A stretch of DNA of 64,000 nucleotides from Cellvibrio sp. PSBB023. Its GTDB lineage: Bacteria; Pseudomonadota; Gammaproteobacteria; Pseudomonadales; Cellvibrionaceae. The notes beneath the pieces were generated by a model. It was not told the DNA's origin, made no database searches, and saw only the letters and a program-made list of their open reading frames with translations. The stretch lies in NCBI RefSeq assembly GCF_002007605.1, contig NZ_CP019799.1, forward strand, positions 2,438,501 to 2,502,500, written 5' to 3'. Numbering within the stretch: the stretch's first letter is position 1; each line of letters opens with the position of its first letter. Made by a program: the position numbers and the translations under genes. Positions 17,934 through 27,564 of this stretch are shown piece after piece.

Positions 17934-17962
17934 TTGTTGCCGTTTTTAGCCGGTGCTAGCGT
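17934..17962 (+). promoter_or_regulatory. Promoter of GH16 gene
   Basis: A weak -35 TTGTTG (17934-17939), 17-bp spacer and extended -10 TGCTAGCGT (17954-17962). The hexamer starts 40 bp after the G of the last operator's GACTTT, the same geometry as at the receptor and GH18 promoters. Confidence 0.5.
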
Positions 17963-18037
17963 AGTGAATGCGCACCAATGTTAACCCGTCGTACTCATTG
18001 GACGTTTTAACCTACACAACCTTAAGGATTAACGATA

Positions 18038-19621
18038 ATGAATGACTTTCCGATCACCCATGGTTTATCCGCCATTCGTAGCTTATTACTTAAAAAGTGG
18101 CACTGCTGTGCAGGGGCAGCGAGCTTGTTGGCAGTCACTTTTTTTGCACCACAGGGCATGGCACAAACGCAGCAAATTCTGTTTGATGATTTTAATTACT
18201 CCAACAATACCCAGTTAAGCAATAACGGCTGGCGTGTGCGCACCTGGGCCGGTGGACCGGGCTTGGCCAATGGCAGTTGGAGCGCCAATAATATTTCGTT
18301 TGTGACCGACCCGGCATTGCCATCCAACAAATTTATGCGCCTGAAAGCAGGCACCAATATCAACGGCAATAATATTGCCAACAACAATTCCACCACGGGC
18401 AGTGTGTCTCAGGCAGAAGTCGCGCGTGTTGAACAAATTTATAAAAATGGTACCTGGGCTGCGCGCATGTATTTTAATGACGCGCCCAGTACCGGCCCCG
18501 ATGGCGATACCGTAATCCAAACATTTTTTGGTTTAACGGATTATATTGAAGGTGCTGAACCCTACAGTGAAATCGATTTTGAATACCTGCCCAACGGCGG
18601 TTGGTGGACAGGTTCAGCAACGCCGAGTATGTGGTCGGGAACTTATCGTATTGTTGATTGGAGTGATGAGAGCAACCACGGTGTCACGCGCACACAAGGT
18701 AGTTTGCAAGGCTGGCATACACTGGTCATGCAAGTGACCGATGGACATATTGCGTTTTATATCGACGGCGCTTACCAAACCTCTTTCAGCGGTGCAGTCG
18801 CGCCTGATTATCCAATGTATTTAATGTTCCAATTGTGGTTTAGCAACGATTGCTTTGATGCAGCGTGCAATACGCGCGGCTATCTTAAAAACAGTAATTA
18901 CCGCGAATATTATGAAGATGTGGACTGGGTTTATTTTGAAAAAGACAACCTGGTACCGCCCTCGGAAGTTCCACAAAAAGTGGCAAGCTTGCGCGCCTCT
19001 GGCATCAACTATGTACAAAATATTAATAACAATAGCAGTAGCTCAAGTTCAAGCAGTGCGGCAGCGCAACAGTGCAATTGGTGGGGCACGCTCTACGCGA
19101 TTTGTACCCACATCAACAGTGGTTGGGGCTGGCAAAATAATGCCGACTGCGTCGGTATCCAAACCTGCGCAACCTTATCACCACCTTATGGTGTGGTTAC
19201 TGCCGGAAGCTCCAGCAGTGCCGCCTCCAGCAGCGCCGCGTTTTCGCGTTTGATCCAGGCAGAAGCTTACACCGCCATGAGTGGTGTGCAGTTGGATATC
19301 ACCACCGATACCGGTGGCGGACAATATGTAGGTTGGATTGAAACCGGCGATTGGATGAGCTACGCCAATATCAATTTCCCCAGCAGCGGCACCTACAAAG
19401 TGGAATACCGCGTTGCCAGCCCCAGTGGGGCCAGTTTGTCGCTGGATTTAAATGCCGGCGTCACCCAATTGGGGCAAGTCGCTATTCCTGCCACGGGCGG
19501 CTGGCAAAACTGGACCACCGTGTCACATACGGTTTCTATCACCGCAGGCACTCATAGCCTGGGCATTTACGCACCAGCCAGTGGCTGGAATATCAATTGG
19601 CTGCGCATCACCAAACTTTAA
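18038..19621 (+). CDS. Secreted GH16 glycosidase with CBM10-like and CBM6-like modules
   Basis: 527 residues. A signal peptide ends near GMAQ (about residue 47). The GH16 beta-jellyroll domain runs to about residue 305 with the catalytic signature EIDFE at 178-182 (nucleophile Glu178, acid/base Glu182). A poly-Ser linker leads to a CBM10-like module of ~43 residues (CNWWGTLY start, GWGWQNNADC core, conserved Cys), a second Ser/Ala linker, and a C-terminal CBM6-like module (~125 residues, IQAEAY start, WIETGDWMSY). CBM10 and Ser linkers are typical of Cellvibrio secreted enzymes. GH16 covers beta-1,3-glucanases, agarases, keratanases and others; the specificity here is not evident. Confidence 0.85.
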   Translation: MNDFPITHGLSAIRSLLLKKWHCCAGAASLLAVTFFAPQGMAQTQQILFDDFNYSNNTQLSNNGWRVRTWAGGPGLANGSWSANNISFVTDPALPSNKFMRLKAGTNINGNNIANNNSTTGSVSQAEVARVEQIYKNGTWAARMYFNDAPSTGPDGDTVIQTFFGLTDYIEGAEPYSEIDFEYLPNGGWWTGSATPSMWSGTYRIVDWSDESNHGVTRTQGSLQGWHTLVMQVTDGHIAFYIDGAYQTSFSGAVAPDYPMYLMFQLWFSNDCFDAACNTRGYLKNSNYREYYEDVDWVYFEKDNLVPPSEVPQKVASLRASGINYVQNINNNSSSSSSSSAAAQQCNWWGTLYAICTHINSGWGWQNNADCVGIQTCATLSPPYGVVTAGSSSSAASSSAAFSRLIQAEAYTAMSGVQLDITTDTGGGQYVGWIETGDWMSYANINFPSSGTYKVEYRVASPSGASLSLDLNAGVTQLGQVAIPATGGWQNWTTVSHTVSITAGTHSLGIYAPASGWNINWLRITKL

Positions 19622-19660
19622 CCCCACGGGTTTTTCTCTCCCGATGTCCTCCCGGACTTT

Positions 19661-19688
19661 GCGGATCTGCATGCAGATCCGCTTTTTT
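19661..19688 (+). terminator. Rho-independent terminator after GH16 gene
   Basis: A 22-bp perfect palindrome (GCGGATCTGCA and its complement, 19661-19682) followed by six T (19683-19688). Confidence 0.8.
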
Positions 19689-19809
19689 GGTTGTGACTGA
19701 ATAAAAAGGCACTACACTCAACACCTATAGCCAGCACCTACTGGCACTCCATAACAATAAATCACTGAATCGGCAAACCATAACCCATAACGATCTGGAA
19801 CCTGATTCA

Positions 19810-22800
19810 ATGACACGGTTTTACTGGTTACGCCCTGCCACACTGTTTTGTGTATTACTCCTTAGCTCCCTGATCTTTAGTTCCCTGATCTACAGCACCT
19901 CAGCATTCGCTGCACCGGAGCTGTTGTTTTATGTCTCCGCGCGCGACAGCCTCACGGCGGATCAGGCCGGAGGCGATGCCGAGCCTAACTTTCGCGATGG
20001 CATTACCCGCACTCACACCGGTATTCAGGATGCACAGGGCAATCAAGGCTGGGCCATTGAGTGGGCAGATGAAGGCGTGCTGAGCTGGAATGCGCCGGGC
20101 AATATCTACGCCCAACGCGGTACCCTGAGCTTTTTCTGGCGCGCCGGTTACCCATTGGGCGAGGCGCCGTTTGTGATTTTCCGCGTGGGCTATGCCGATC
20201 ACAGCAGTTGGGACATGGCCTGGCTGCGCATCGACTGGAATGGCAGCGGTTTTGATGCCTTTGTTACCGACGCCAATCTCGCCCGCACTCGTGTCTCCTA
20301 CCATTTGCCAACCAAACCCGCACCGCAGCAGTGGCTGCATATCGCTTTCAGTTGGGATGAACAGCGCGGTGTGATCCTCTATGTGGATGGCACAGAAGTC
20401 GTGCGCAAAACCCTGAATGCACCGGGTAATTTTGACAGCGGCCTGGATCAGTTCGGGTTGGCTGGACGAGTGCTATCGCCCCATCAGGTACAAAGCCGCT
20501 ACAACTTTTTGCGCGGCAGCCATATTGCCGAGCTGCGCATTTATGATGCCATGGTGGATGCCACTGAGGCCGCCGCGCTGGCCGCCAATAACGCACTCAC
20601 AACCAGCACGCCCAGTCAGATCGCACAGAATGAGGCGCAGCAGGCCTGGGCCTATCGTCATGGCTGGGAGCAGAACACACCACCACCCCTGCTCAAACCC
20701 GGCACCAATCGTTTTCGCAAAGTGGAACTGAGCGATACCCGCGATTTAAAACAATGGATGTGGAAAGCCACCGACGGCATTGCCGAAACAACCTGGCCGG
20801 GGGTTTACAACCGTTCACGCTTACCGGGACGCAGTGATTACTTTCAACTGCCGGATTGGAATACCTATGTGGAAGGCGGTAAACACTTTGATATTTACCT
20901 GCCGGACGAGCCCATTAATCGCGTGGAAATTCGCGGCGCCGCCTATGGCGAACTGCAGTATCGCGCCAGTGCCGATGAGCGTTTTAAAACCCTGCAACGG
21001 CGCCCGCAAGGCAGTGTGCGTAGCGTGTATGAATTGCCTCCTCTGCAAGGCGGCCAACTGCGCTTTAGCAACCGCAAGCAAGAGACACCAATCCAGGAAT
21101 TCTGGGCCTATAAGGTCGATACCAACCCCGAGCCGCAAGGCAGTGTCACACTGCGCTATCGCATTCGCGCCGACGCCGCACCGGACTTTGACAATCTCGC
21201 CCCACTGCGTGAGTTTATTGCCGGGCGCCACCCTACCGCCGAGCGCGATACCGTGATTGCTGCACCGCGCGGGGCGACACTGCGTAAACGCGACAGTTCC
21301 CATGACAATGCCCCTGACAACTACAATGGGACACCCGTGCAAAATCAACCACTGGTGCATGTACTGATTCCCGCCAGCCTAAGCCACGCGCCGGCGGGTA
21401 AGGCACTCACCCGCAGTTGGGCCTACGGCTGGGAAAATATGCACCATGGACTGGACGGTATCGCCATCGACCTGCCAGCCCTCAGGCTCAAACCCACCCA
21501 CAAGGGCGGGGTAATCCCGCTCAACATCCGCGTGAAAGATCCCCTCTGGCCAATGCGCGATATGCTGGACATCTCCGTCTCGATCAAGCCCAACCAACCC
21601 TATACCCTGTGGCTGGACCTGCGCGATCGCATACTCACCGATGACAGCCTCTATTTCACCATCGCCTCCGCCGCACCGGAATTCAACAGCAGCCTGCTTA
21701 ACGATGCTGAGGTGCGCCTGATTTTCAAACCCCGCGCCCAGGCACTGGCCGAACATAGGGCCGACCGCTTTAACCAGGTGCGCGATAACTGGGGCTTTTT
21801 GGTGGAGGAACACACTACCTCCCAGCGCCAGCAACTCTACCGCCGCGCGCACCGCGACATTAGCGACCTGCTGCGGGTTGACCCGGACCACACTCTGGGC
21901 CGCCTTTACTGGGCCTACATGAGTTACGGCAACCAAGGCCTGCCCGATTTCACCCAGCCCACAGCGCCGGCAGGAATCCCGCTCTGGGCCTTTCGCCAAA
22001 CCGAAGAACTGAAGCTGGTGCGCCACCAGATCAATTGGTGGATTGACCAGCGGCAAGTGGACTATGGCGATTTTGGCGGCGGGATTTCCGACGACTCCGA
22101 TCTGGTGCAACAATGGCCCGCGCTGGCGCTGATGGGAGTTGATCCCGACAAGATCAATCGCTCCATCACGGCGCTGGCCGATGCCGCCTATCGCAACGGC
22201 ATGTTTACCAACGGCTTGGGCACCATTGAAACCGATGAGTTGCACGCCTATGAGGAAGGCATCAATACCAATAGCGCGCTGCTGTTGCTCAACTGGGGCC
22301 AGCCTTGGGCGGTCGAGCGTTTGATGGAAACCGTGAACGCCTTGCACACCATTATCAAACCCAATCCACAAGGCCATTGGCTGTTTTCCAGCAACTGGTT
22401 CAGCGGTAAAAAAATCTACGGCGAAGGCAATTGGGAATGGCAAAAGCCCTACTCTTTTCCGATTATGCACCCCGCCATTATGCTCGGTGAATTTAACGCC
22501 GACCGCCGCAGTCGCAACCTAGTCACCAAGCTCGCCGACGGTTACCTGGCCTATGGCTACACCGCAGACGATGGCCAGTGGACACTGCCCAATGAAATTA
22601 ACTGGCGCACCGGCGCCACCCGCGGCGGCGAAATCCATCGCGGTGCCGGTGCCGGCGATGTCCCCACCTTGTTTTGGAGCGCATGGCATTGGACCAACGA
22701 CGCCAAATACTTGCAGGTTATCGACAACCGCATTGCGCGCGCGGGTCTCGGCTCACTCTCACGTCTGAATGACAATGTGACTGATCAACTCGGCAAGCGC

Positions 22801-23730
22801 GACACTTGGGGCAAAACCCTCACCGCTGCCGCTGGCCCCGATAGGGATTTTGAAAACTTTATCGCCTGGGAAAATACCGGCGATAAAGCCTATCTGGAGC
22901 AGTTGTACGCCGACAATATCCGTCAAAAATCCCAAAGCATGTATTTCAATACCGAGGGCCATTGGTGGAGCGACCGGGTAGATTCCCGACATGAATTGTT
23001 ACAGCGCGCCCGCTTGGGCGGCATTGCACTGAGCCGCAACAGAACTTACCCCGGTCATAGGGTCAGTTGGCGGTTTGATGACCCCGAAGGCGCGGTGCAA
23101 GTGGCACTGCTCATGCCCCGGGCGCAGCAGGAAAAATTTAAAGTCATCGCCTTCAATATGAGCGATAAGATTCAAACCGCACAAATGACTGGCTGGAACA
23201 TTAGCGCCGGACGCTGGCAGTTACGCAGCGGAATAGACACTGACGGCGACGATCATATAGATACTCCGCTTTCCCAGCGCGAATTCGATTTTGAAAAAAC
23301 ACGCAGCCTTCAGGTGAGCTTTCCACCCAAACAAACCCTGATTCTGGAGATGGAATTAGTTGCCGCTGGCACACCGGTGGAAGTGCGCGCTGACCTGGGT
23401 ATAGGGCGCGGCGATCTTGTGCGCACAGGGCAAAGCTTGCAGGTAACCGTGCACAGCCTGGGCCACAAAGACACACCCGACGCAATCTTATTGTTGGAAA
23501 CACTTGATGGAAAAGTCATCGCACAACACAAGATACCGCCACTGCCCGCGCCCACAGCATTACTTCCGCAGCACGCGCCAGTAACACTCAGATTGCCGCG
23601 CGATATAGATGTGAAAAATACGCAAGTGCGCGTGGCATTAAGTGAGGATAACGATGGCAATCAAGAAGCAGAAATCACCCAGCTCAATAACACAGTGCTG
23701 CTGAGTGATAGTGAGGAAAACCGAAAGTAG
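19810..23730 (+). CDS. Large secreted LamG-domain protein, candidate carbohydrate-active enzyme of unknown class
   Basis: 1306 residues. A signal peptide ends at TSAFA. Residues ~35-250 resemble a LamG/concanavalin-like fold (GTLSFFWRAGYP, WLHIAFSWDEQRGVILYVDG). A middle beta-rich part (about 300-640) is followed by a helical region (about 690-1060) with WWIDQRQVDYGDFGGGISDD, TIETDELHAYEEGIN and HRGAGAGDVPTLFWSAWHW, whose Trp/Glu/Asp/His-rich helices recall (alpha/alpha)n glycosidases and polysaccharide lyases. The C-terminal ~100 residues look like a CARDB-type Ig domain. I cannot assign a CAZy family. It follows the GH16 gene after its terminator and has its own upstream region; it may act on the same polysaccharide. 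Confidence 0.75.
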   Translation: MTRFYWLRPATLFCVLLLSSLIFSSLIYSTSAFAAPELLFYVSARDSLTADQAGGDAEPNFRDGITRTHTGIQDAQGNQGWAIEWADEGVLSWNAPGNIYAQRGTLSFFWRAGYPLGEAPFVIFRVGYADHSSWDMAWLRIDWNGSGFDAFVTDANLARTRVSYHLPTKPAPQQWLHIAFSWDEQRGVILYVDGTEVVRKTLNAPGNFDSGLDQFGLAGRVLSPHQVQSRYNFLRGSHIAELRIYDAMVDATEAAALAANNALTTSTPSQIAQNEAQQAWAYRHGWEQNTPPPLLKPGTNRFRKVELSDTRDLKQWMWKATDGIAETTWPGVYNRSRLPGRSDYFQLPDWNTYVEGGKHFDIYLPDEPINRVEIRGAAYGELQYRASADERFKTLQRRPQGSVRSVYELPPLQGGQLRFSNRKQETPIQEFWAYKVDTNPEPQGSVTLRYRIRADAAPDFDNLAPLREFIAGRHPTAERDTVIAAPRGATLRKRDSSHDNAPDNYNGTPVQNQPLVHVLIPASLSHAPAGKALTRSWAYGWENMHHGLDGIAIDLPALRLKPTHKGGVIPLNIRVKDPLWPMRDMLDISVSIKPNQPYTLWLDLRDRILTDDSLYFTIASAAPEFNSSLLNDAEVRLIFKPRAQALAEHRADRFNQVRDNWGFLVEEHTTSQRQQLYRRAHRDISDLLRVDPDHTLGRLYWAYMSYGNQGLPDFTQPTAPAGIPLWAFRQTEELKLVRHQINWWIDQRQVDYGDFGGGISDDSDLVQQWPALALMGVDPDKINRSITALADAAYRNGMFTNGLGTIETDELHAYEEGINTNSALLLLNWGQPWAVERLMETVNALHTIIKPNPQGHWLFSSNWFSGKKIYGEGNWEWQKPYSFPIMHPAIMLGEFNADRRSRNLVTKLADGYLAYGYTADDGQWTLPNEINWRTGATRGGEIHRGAGAGDVPTLFWSAWHWTNDAKYLQVIDNRIARAGLGSLSRLNDNVTDQLGKRDTWGKTLTAAAGPDRDFENFIAWENTGDKAYLEQLYADNIRQKSQSMYFNTEGHWWSDRVDSRHELLQRARLGGIALSRNRTYPGHRVSWRFDDPEGAVQVALLMPRAQQEKFKVIAFNMSDKIQTAQMTGWNISAGRWQLRSGIDTDGDDHIDTPLSQREFDFEKTRSLQVSFPPKQTLILEMELVAAGTPVEVRADLGIGRGDLVRTGQSLQVTVHSLGHKDTPDAILLLETLDGKVIAQHKIPPLPAPTALLPQHAPVTLRLPRDIDVKNTQVRVALSEDNDGNQEAEITQLNNTVLLSDSEENRK

Positions 23731-23734
23731 CTAT

Positions 23735-23768
23735 TAAAAAATAACCCCGCGTAAAAAATAACCCCGCG
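23735..23768. repeat. 17-bp exact tandem duplication at the terminator
   Basis: TAAAAAATAACCCCGCG occurs twice in a row (23735-23751 and 23752-23768). The second copy provides the 5' arm of the terminator hairpin; the first is a spare arm. Confidence 0.85.
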
Positions 23769-23789
23769 GTGAATACCAGCGGGGTTATT
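23757..23789. terminator. Hairpin terminator between convergent genes
   Basis: AATAACCCCGC (23757-23767) pairs with GCGGGGTTATT (23779-23789) around an 11-nt loop. A-rich and T-rich flanks let it serve both the LamG-domain gene and, from the other side, the LtaS-like gene. Confidence 0.65.
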
Positions 23790-23810
23790 GTTGTTGATGA
23801 GCGTAACTAT

Positions 23811-23860
23811 TAATTCACGCCATTGGGCGCCGGGCTAATTCACGCCAGTGGGCGCCGGGC
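23811..23860. repeat. 25-bp tandem duplication across the LtaS-like stop codon
   Basis: Positions 23811-23835 and 23836-23860 are identical except for one base (ATTGGG versus AGTGGG). The copy farther from the gene repeats the last codons and the stop, so the duplication has not changed the reading frame length. Confidence 0.8.
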
Positions 23861-25826
23861 AATGGGTGCCGTGACCGTATTTGTGCTCGCGGTATAAATA
23901 GGACGGCAATTGCACCAGTGCCAGCGCCTTGCGTTTTTCTTCCTCATCCGCCGGGCGCTGCAATACCAAATCCTTGCTCGCCTCATCGTAATTGGCAATG
24001 ACTGCGCTGGCATCCGGTTTCAACAGGGTTATTTTTTCCGGCTCCATCAGTGCAAAGTAATCTTCAAATTGCAATATGGCGCGACCAGGGCTGGAGGGAT
24101 CCATCATAAAATCGCGCCCGGTCATTGCATGGCAACTGGACACGCCCATCAGCGATAACAAGGTCGGTGCTAAATCAATCTGGCTTGCCAATTCACTGAT
24201 GCGCGCCGGTTTAATACTGCCGCCCAACACCAAGCCGGGAATTTGGAACTTTTCCACGGGAATCAGGTTATCGCCATACACCCGGTTATCGTGGTCAGCC
24301 ACCACCAGAAATACAGTGTCCTGCCAATAATCACTTTGTTTCGCCGTTGCAAAAAATTGCCCCATAGCCCAGTCAGCATATTTCACTGCATTGTTCACCA
24401 CATCTTTGGGCTGCTCATGCAGATCAATGCGACCATCGGGAAATTCAAAGGGCTCGTGGTTACTGGAGGTAAAAATCAGCGAGAAAAACGGTTGGCCACT
24501 GCGATGCAACTCAGAGAGTTGTTGATGAGCTGTATTGAATAAATCTTCATCACTCGCGCCCCAGCTACCAATAAACACAGGATTCTTGATCTGGTTTACA
24601 TCCACAATCTGGCTAAAGCCATTGCCGGTAAAAAAGCCGCGCATATTGTCAAAGTGCGCCTCACCGCCATAAATAAATTGCGTGCTATACCCCGCGCTCT
24701 TAAGCACGGAGGCGAGGGTTGTGAAATCCCGCTGGCTTTTGGACAGCTTCACCACACTCTGCGCAGGTGTTGGCGGATAACCGGCGACGACGGCCTCTAT
24801 TCCACGTACGGAACGCGTGCCGGTGGCATAGAGTCGCTCAAACCAAATGCCCTCATCCACCAACTTATCCAACTCGGGCGTCACCCCCACACCGCCAAGT
24901 GCGCCCACAAAAGTGGCGCCCATACTTTCTTGCAACACAATCACCAAATTCAAGGGTTTGGCTGGTGCGTTCACCGCACGCTGGTAATGGAAGGTGGGGA
25001 ATTCCTTATCGGCAAATTGATAACCTTTAAGCCAGGGCCAATCCAAACTGCGCGACAGCATTTCATCGACTGGCAACTTGCCATAAATTTCACTGGAGCG
25101 CGCTTCGTGCTTCATGTTGTAAATCGCATAGAGCACCGAATAACCTGAGTTAATCACCAGCGAATTCACCATGGCATCGCCAGTAATAGCGAAGAACGCC
25201 GGGTTGGCCGGGCGGTGATCGGTGGTGGAGCGAATACCCATAAACACGCATAAGAAAACGAGTGGCCAGAGCACCAGATTCTTGCGCCAGGACCAAACCG
25301 TTAAATGCGCATCGCGCACGCGCAAGAGTTTGAACAGCAAGGCACCAAACAGGACAGTTAATGTAGTGCCGCCAATGAACGCGCCGGTAAAACCAAACAA
25401 CAAAGTCGACAGCACTTCTTTGGGGTAACGAAGGTATTCAACAAATAACCGATTGGGGCGCGCATCAAACTGCAATAAAAACGCCGGGGTCGCCAGCTCG
25501 ATAAACACTATCAGTGCGAGCCCGAGCCAGGCCCAATAAAAGGTGAGCGAAAACCAAAACCGCCGCCAATACGACAAGAAAGGTACTAACAACACCGCGG
25601 GCATCGCCCACAGGCAAATCAAAATGAGGTCGGCGCGCACGCCTTGCAGCAGAATGGCAACCAGTTGGTCCGTTGCCATCACCCGTTCAGCTTGCCACAA
25701 CACCAATCCGGCGCGGCTCACGCTGAGCAAAATTAATCCAAACACTGCCATGCGGAATAAATACACATAGGGGCCAGTAACATTCCCCGCCGACAGCCAA
25801 TCCTTATTACTCTTATTATTCATCAT
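23835..25826 (-). CDS. LtaS/MdoB-like sulfatase-family membrane enzyme
   Basis: 663 residues. Five N-terminal transmembrane helices (about 20-240) precede an extracytoplasmic sulfatase/alkaline-phosphatase-fold domain (LNLVIVLQESMGATFVGALG contains the metal site and the start of the nucleophile region; SVRGIEAVVAGYPP carries the Thr/Ser region; VADHDNRVYGDN carries the distal His/Asp metal ligands). Gram-negative members transfer phosphoglycerol or phosphoethanolamine to periplasmic glucans or glycolipids. Start is ATG 25826 (tandem ATGATG). It is convergent with the LamG-domain gene and monocistronic as far as can be seen. Confidence 0.85.
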   Translation of the reverse strand: MMNNKSNKDWLSAGNVTGPYVYLFRMAVFGLILLSVSRAGLVLWQAERVMATDQLVAILLQGVRADLILICLWAMPAVLLVPFLSYWRRFWFSLTFYWAWLGLALIVFIELATPAFLLQFDARPNRLFVEYLRYPKEVLSTLLFGFTGAFIGGTTLTVLFGALLFKLLRVRDAHLTVWSWRKNLVLWPLVFLCVFMGIRSTTDHRPANPAFFAITGDAMVNSLVINSGYSVLYAIYNMKHEARSSEIYGKLPVDEMLSRSLDWPWLKGYQFADKEFPTFHYQRAVNAPAKPLNLVIVLQESMGATFVGALGGVGVTPELDKLVDEGIWFERLYATGTRSVRGIEAVVAGYPPTPAQSVVKLSKSQRDFTTLASVLKSAGYSTQFIYGGEAHFDNMRGFFTGNGFSQIVDVNQIKNPVFIGSWGASDEDLFNTAHQQLSELHRSGQPFFSLIFTSSNHEPFEFPDGRIDLHEQPKDVVNNAVKYADWAMGQFFATAKQSDYWQDTVFLVVADHDNRVYGDNLIPVEKFQIPGLVLGGSIKPARISELASQIDLAPTLLSLMGVSSCHAMTGRDFMMDPSSPGRAILQFEDYFALMEPEKITLLKPDASAVIANYDEASKDLVLQRPADEEEKRKALALVQLPSYLYREHKYGHGTHCPAPTGVN

Positions 25827-25969
25827 CCACCCAAACCTGTTTAAAGAACATACATCCCGGAAAATCTAGCAAGGAAAACTTAAGACAAACTTAAATTACC
25901 ATGCTGAACACGGGCTGGACACAGAGCGCCGCTCAAAATAACGAATATTCAAAGCAAGCGAGGGGATAT

Positions 25970-26009
25970 AAAAAAATGTCAGCCCTCACGCACGAAATGA
26001 GAGCTGACA
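25970..26009 (-). terminator. Rho-independent terminator of the GH5 gene
   Basis: On the minus strand a 12-bp stem (TGTCAGCTCTCA with TGAGGGCTGACA, one G:T-type mismatch) is followed by a run of seven T (25970-25976 on the plus strand as A). Confidence 0.85.
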
Positions 26010-26051
26010 AAGGAGAGAACCAAAACGATCAGAGGACTAACGCTGTAATCA

Positions 26052-27368
26052 TTACTGCGCCGCAGCAGAACTGCTGGAAGAACTAACCTTTCCCGCACCG
26101 AGCAGCAGCGCATCCAACACTTGTTGGTCTGCCACTGTCAGTGTGTTGCGATTCAATAAACTGCCGGTATCCCACACAAACGGCAACAGACCAGTGCTGT
26201 TGGCGCGTTCAGTGACATAGCGGAAATAATGCGCGCGCGACGCAAGATGCAAACTGAGCGCATCGCCAGTGAGATTGTCGCGACGCATTGCGCTAAATTC
26301 ACCCAGTACAACCGGAATACCTTGATCGACGAATTTGGCTTTCATGCTGTTAAACAGCTCATCCACGGTTGCCTCTTCGCCCCAGGTCGCATTGCGTTCG
26401 GTATCGGTAGTGGAATGAAAATCAGCGCCCCAGTAATAAGCCTGTTTCCCCCAGGCTTCATCCTTGGTCATGAGCGTGAAATTGTAGGGCGTATAGAAAT
26501 GCACTTCGGCCATTAATTTGTTGGCGACACTGTCGTCAGGCATACCATTCCACAACTCATCGGTATCTTCGATATCGGTTAAAGGCCCCTGCAGGACTAA
26601 TACCCGGTTGGCATTTTTACCGCCGGTAGCGCGCACGGCATCCACGAAGGTTTGGTGGTAAGAATCCAACACCGCCATTTCTTCAACGTTATGTACATTA
26701 GGTTCATTGGCACTGGCAAATAGCAGGTGCTCATCAAAGTCACGCAGGTGGGTGGCGATTTGCTCCCAATAGGCTTTTTGTTTGGCGTTGTTGGCCTCTT
26801 GTTTGGCGCGCGTGACGTTGTTTTCCAGCCAGCCGCCATCCCAGTGGATATTCACAATCACATAGAGCCCATTATCCACCGCATACTGCACCACTTGCTT
26901 CACACGGTTGAGCCACTCGGCGCTGATAGCAGCAGTTTGCTGGTTGGCGTATTGATTCCAGGCGACCGGCAGGCGAATGGCATCAAAGCCGCTGTCCTTG
27001 ACCAGCTTGATTTGCGCCTCGGTGATCAGCGGGTTGCCCCAGGCAGTCTCGCCGCCAGTGGCCTCCATAGTATTGCCAAAGTTGAAACCCAGTTTGATCT
27101 TGCTCGCCAGTTGCACCGCCGTACTGCCCATACCGATTGCGTCGGCAGCCAGCGGATTGGTGTTGTAACTGGGATAAGAAGTGACAGCCGCCGATGCGCT
27201 GGAGCTAGCAACAGAGCTGGGTAGGCTGGATGGTATGGCGACCGATGATGCCGCACTGGTGGCGCTGGAAAGGCCGGTTGTGGGAGTTGATCCACTGCCA
27301 CCACCACCGCCGCAAGCAGAGGTTAGCGATACCATCCCCAGCAGAATGGCTGCATTTATTATTCTCAT
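26052..27368 (-). CDS. GH5 endoglucanase-like lipoprotein
   Basis: 438 residues. The N-terminus MRIINAAILLGMVSLTSAC followed by five Gly is a lipoprotein signal, so the enzyme is likely tethered to the outer membrane. A Ser/Ala/Thr linker (about residues 25-70) leads to a GH5 (beta/alpha)8 domain starting LASKIKLGFNFGNTME; FASANEPNV carries the acid/base Glu and VVLGEFSAM the nucleophile Glu. The C-terminus is another Ser/Ala stretch. Members of this GH5 group (subfamily with KLGFNFGNTME) hydrolyse beta-1,4-glucans such as cellulose. It lies directly downstream of a transmembrane AraC-type regulator in the same direction and has a 21-bp-spaced direct repeat before it. Confidence 0.88.
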   Translation of the reverse strand: MRIINAAILLGMVSLTSACGGGGGSGSTPTTGLSSATSAASSVAIPSSLPSSVASSSASAAVTSYPSYNTNPLAADAIGMGSTAVQLASKIKLGFNFGNTMEATGGETAWGNPLITEAQIKLVKDSGFDAIRLPVAWNQYANQQTAAISAEWLNRVKQVVQYAVDNGLYVIVNIHWDGGWLENNVTRAKQEANNAKQKAYWEQIATHLRDFDEHLLFASANEPNVHNVEEMAVLDSYHQTFVDAVRATGGKNANRVLVLQGPLTDIEDTDELWNGMPDDSVANKLMAEVHFYTPYNFTLMTKDEAWGKQAYYWGADFHSTTDTERNATWGEEATVDELFNSMKAKFVDQGIPVVLGEFSAMRRDNLTGDALSLHLASRAHYFRYVTERANSTGLLPFVWDTGSLLNRNTLTVADQQVLDALLLGAGKVSSSSSSAAAQ

Positions 27369-27511
27369 AACGCGTATCTCAATACTTATTATTAATAGGG
27401 GTCGTGCTTGACCGACCAGCCAGAATGGGTGGCGGCCGTTTCAACCAAGCCTATTTAAAACAAGGAGATACGGATAACGTTTTTCCAAAAAAGCCTATCA
27501 ACTTGCAAAAA

Positions 27512-27540
27512 GTTGAAGTTTTTTTCATTTTTGTTGAAGT
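27512..27540 (-). promoter_or_regulatory. Predicted AraC-type direct repeat before GH5 gene
   Basis: ACTTCAAC (minus strand) occurs at 27533-27540 and again at 27512-27519, exactly 21 bp apart, about 145-170 bp before the GH5 start and just after the AraC-type gene. The sequence differs from the GACTTT operators farther left, consistent with a different regulator. Confidence 0.45.
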
Positions 27541-27564
27541 GAGCGATGCTTTTTTAACCATCGA

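Noticed and set aside
19688..19699. Operator-like TGGTTGTGACTG before the LamG-domain gene
   Set aside because: Single partial match, no partner at 21 bp and no -10 about 40 bp downstream.
21379..22470. 363-codon open frame antisense to the LamG-domain gene
   Set aside because: Shadow of a high-GC coding region; composition is not protein-like in a family sense and the sense frame has a clear signal peptide and domains.
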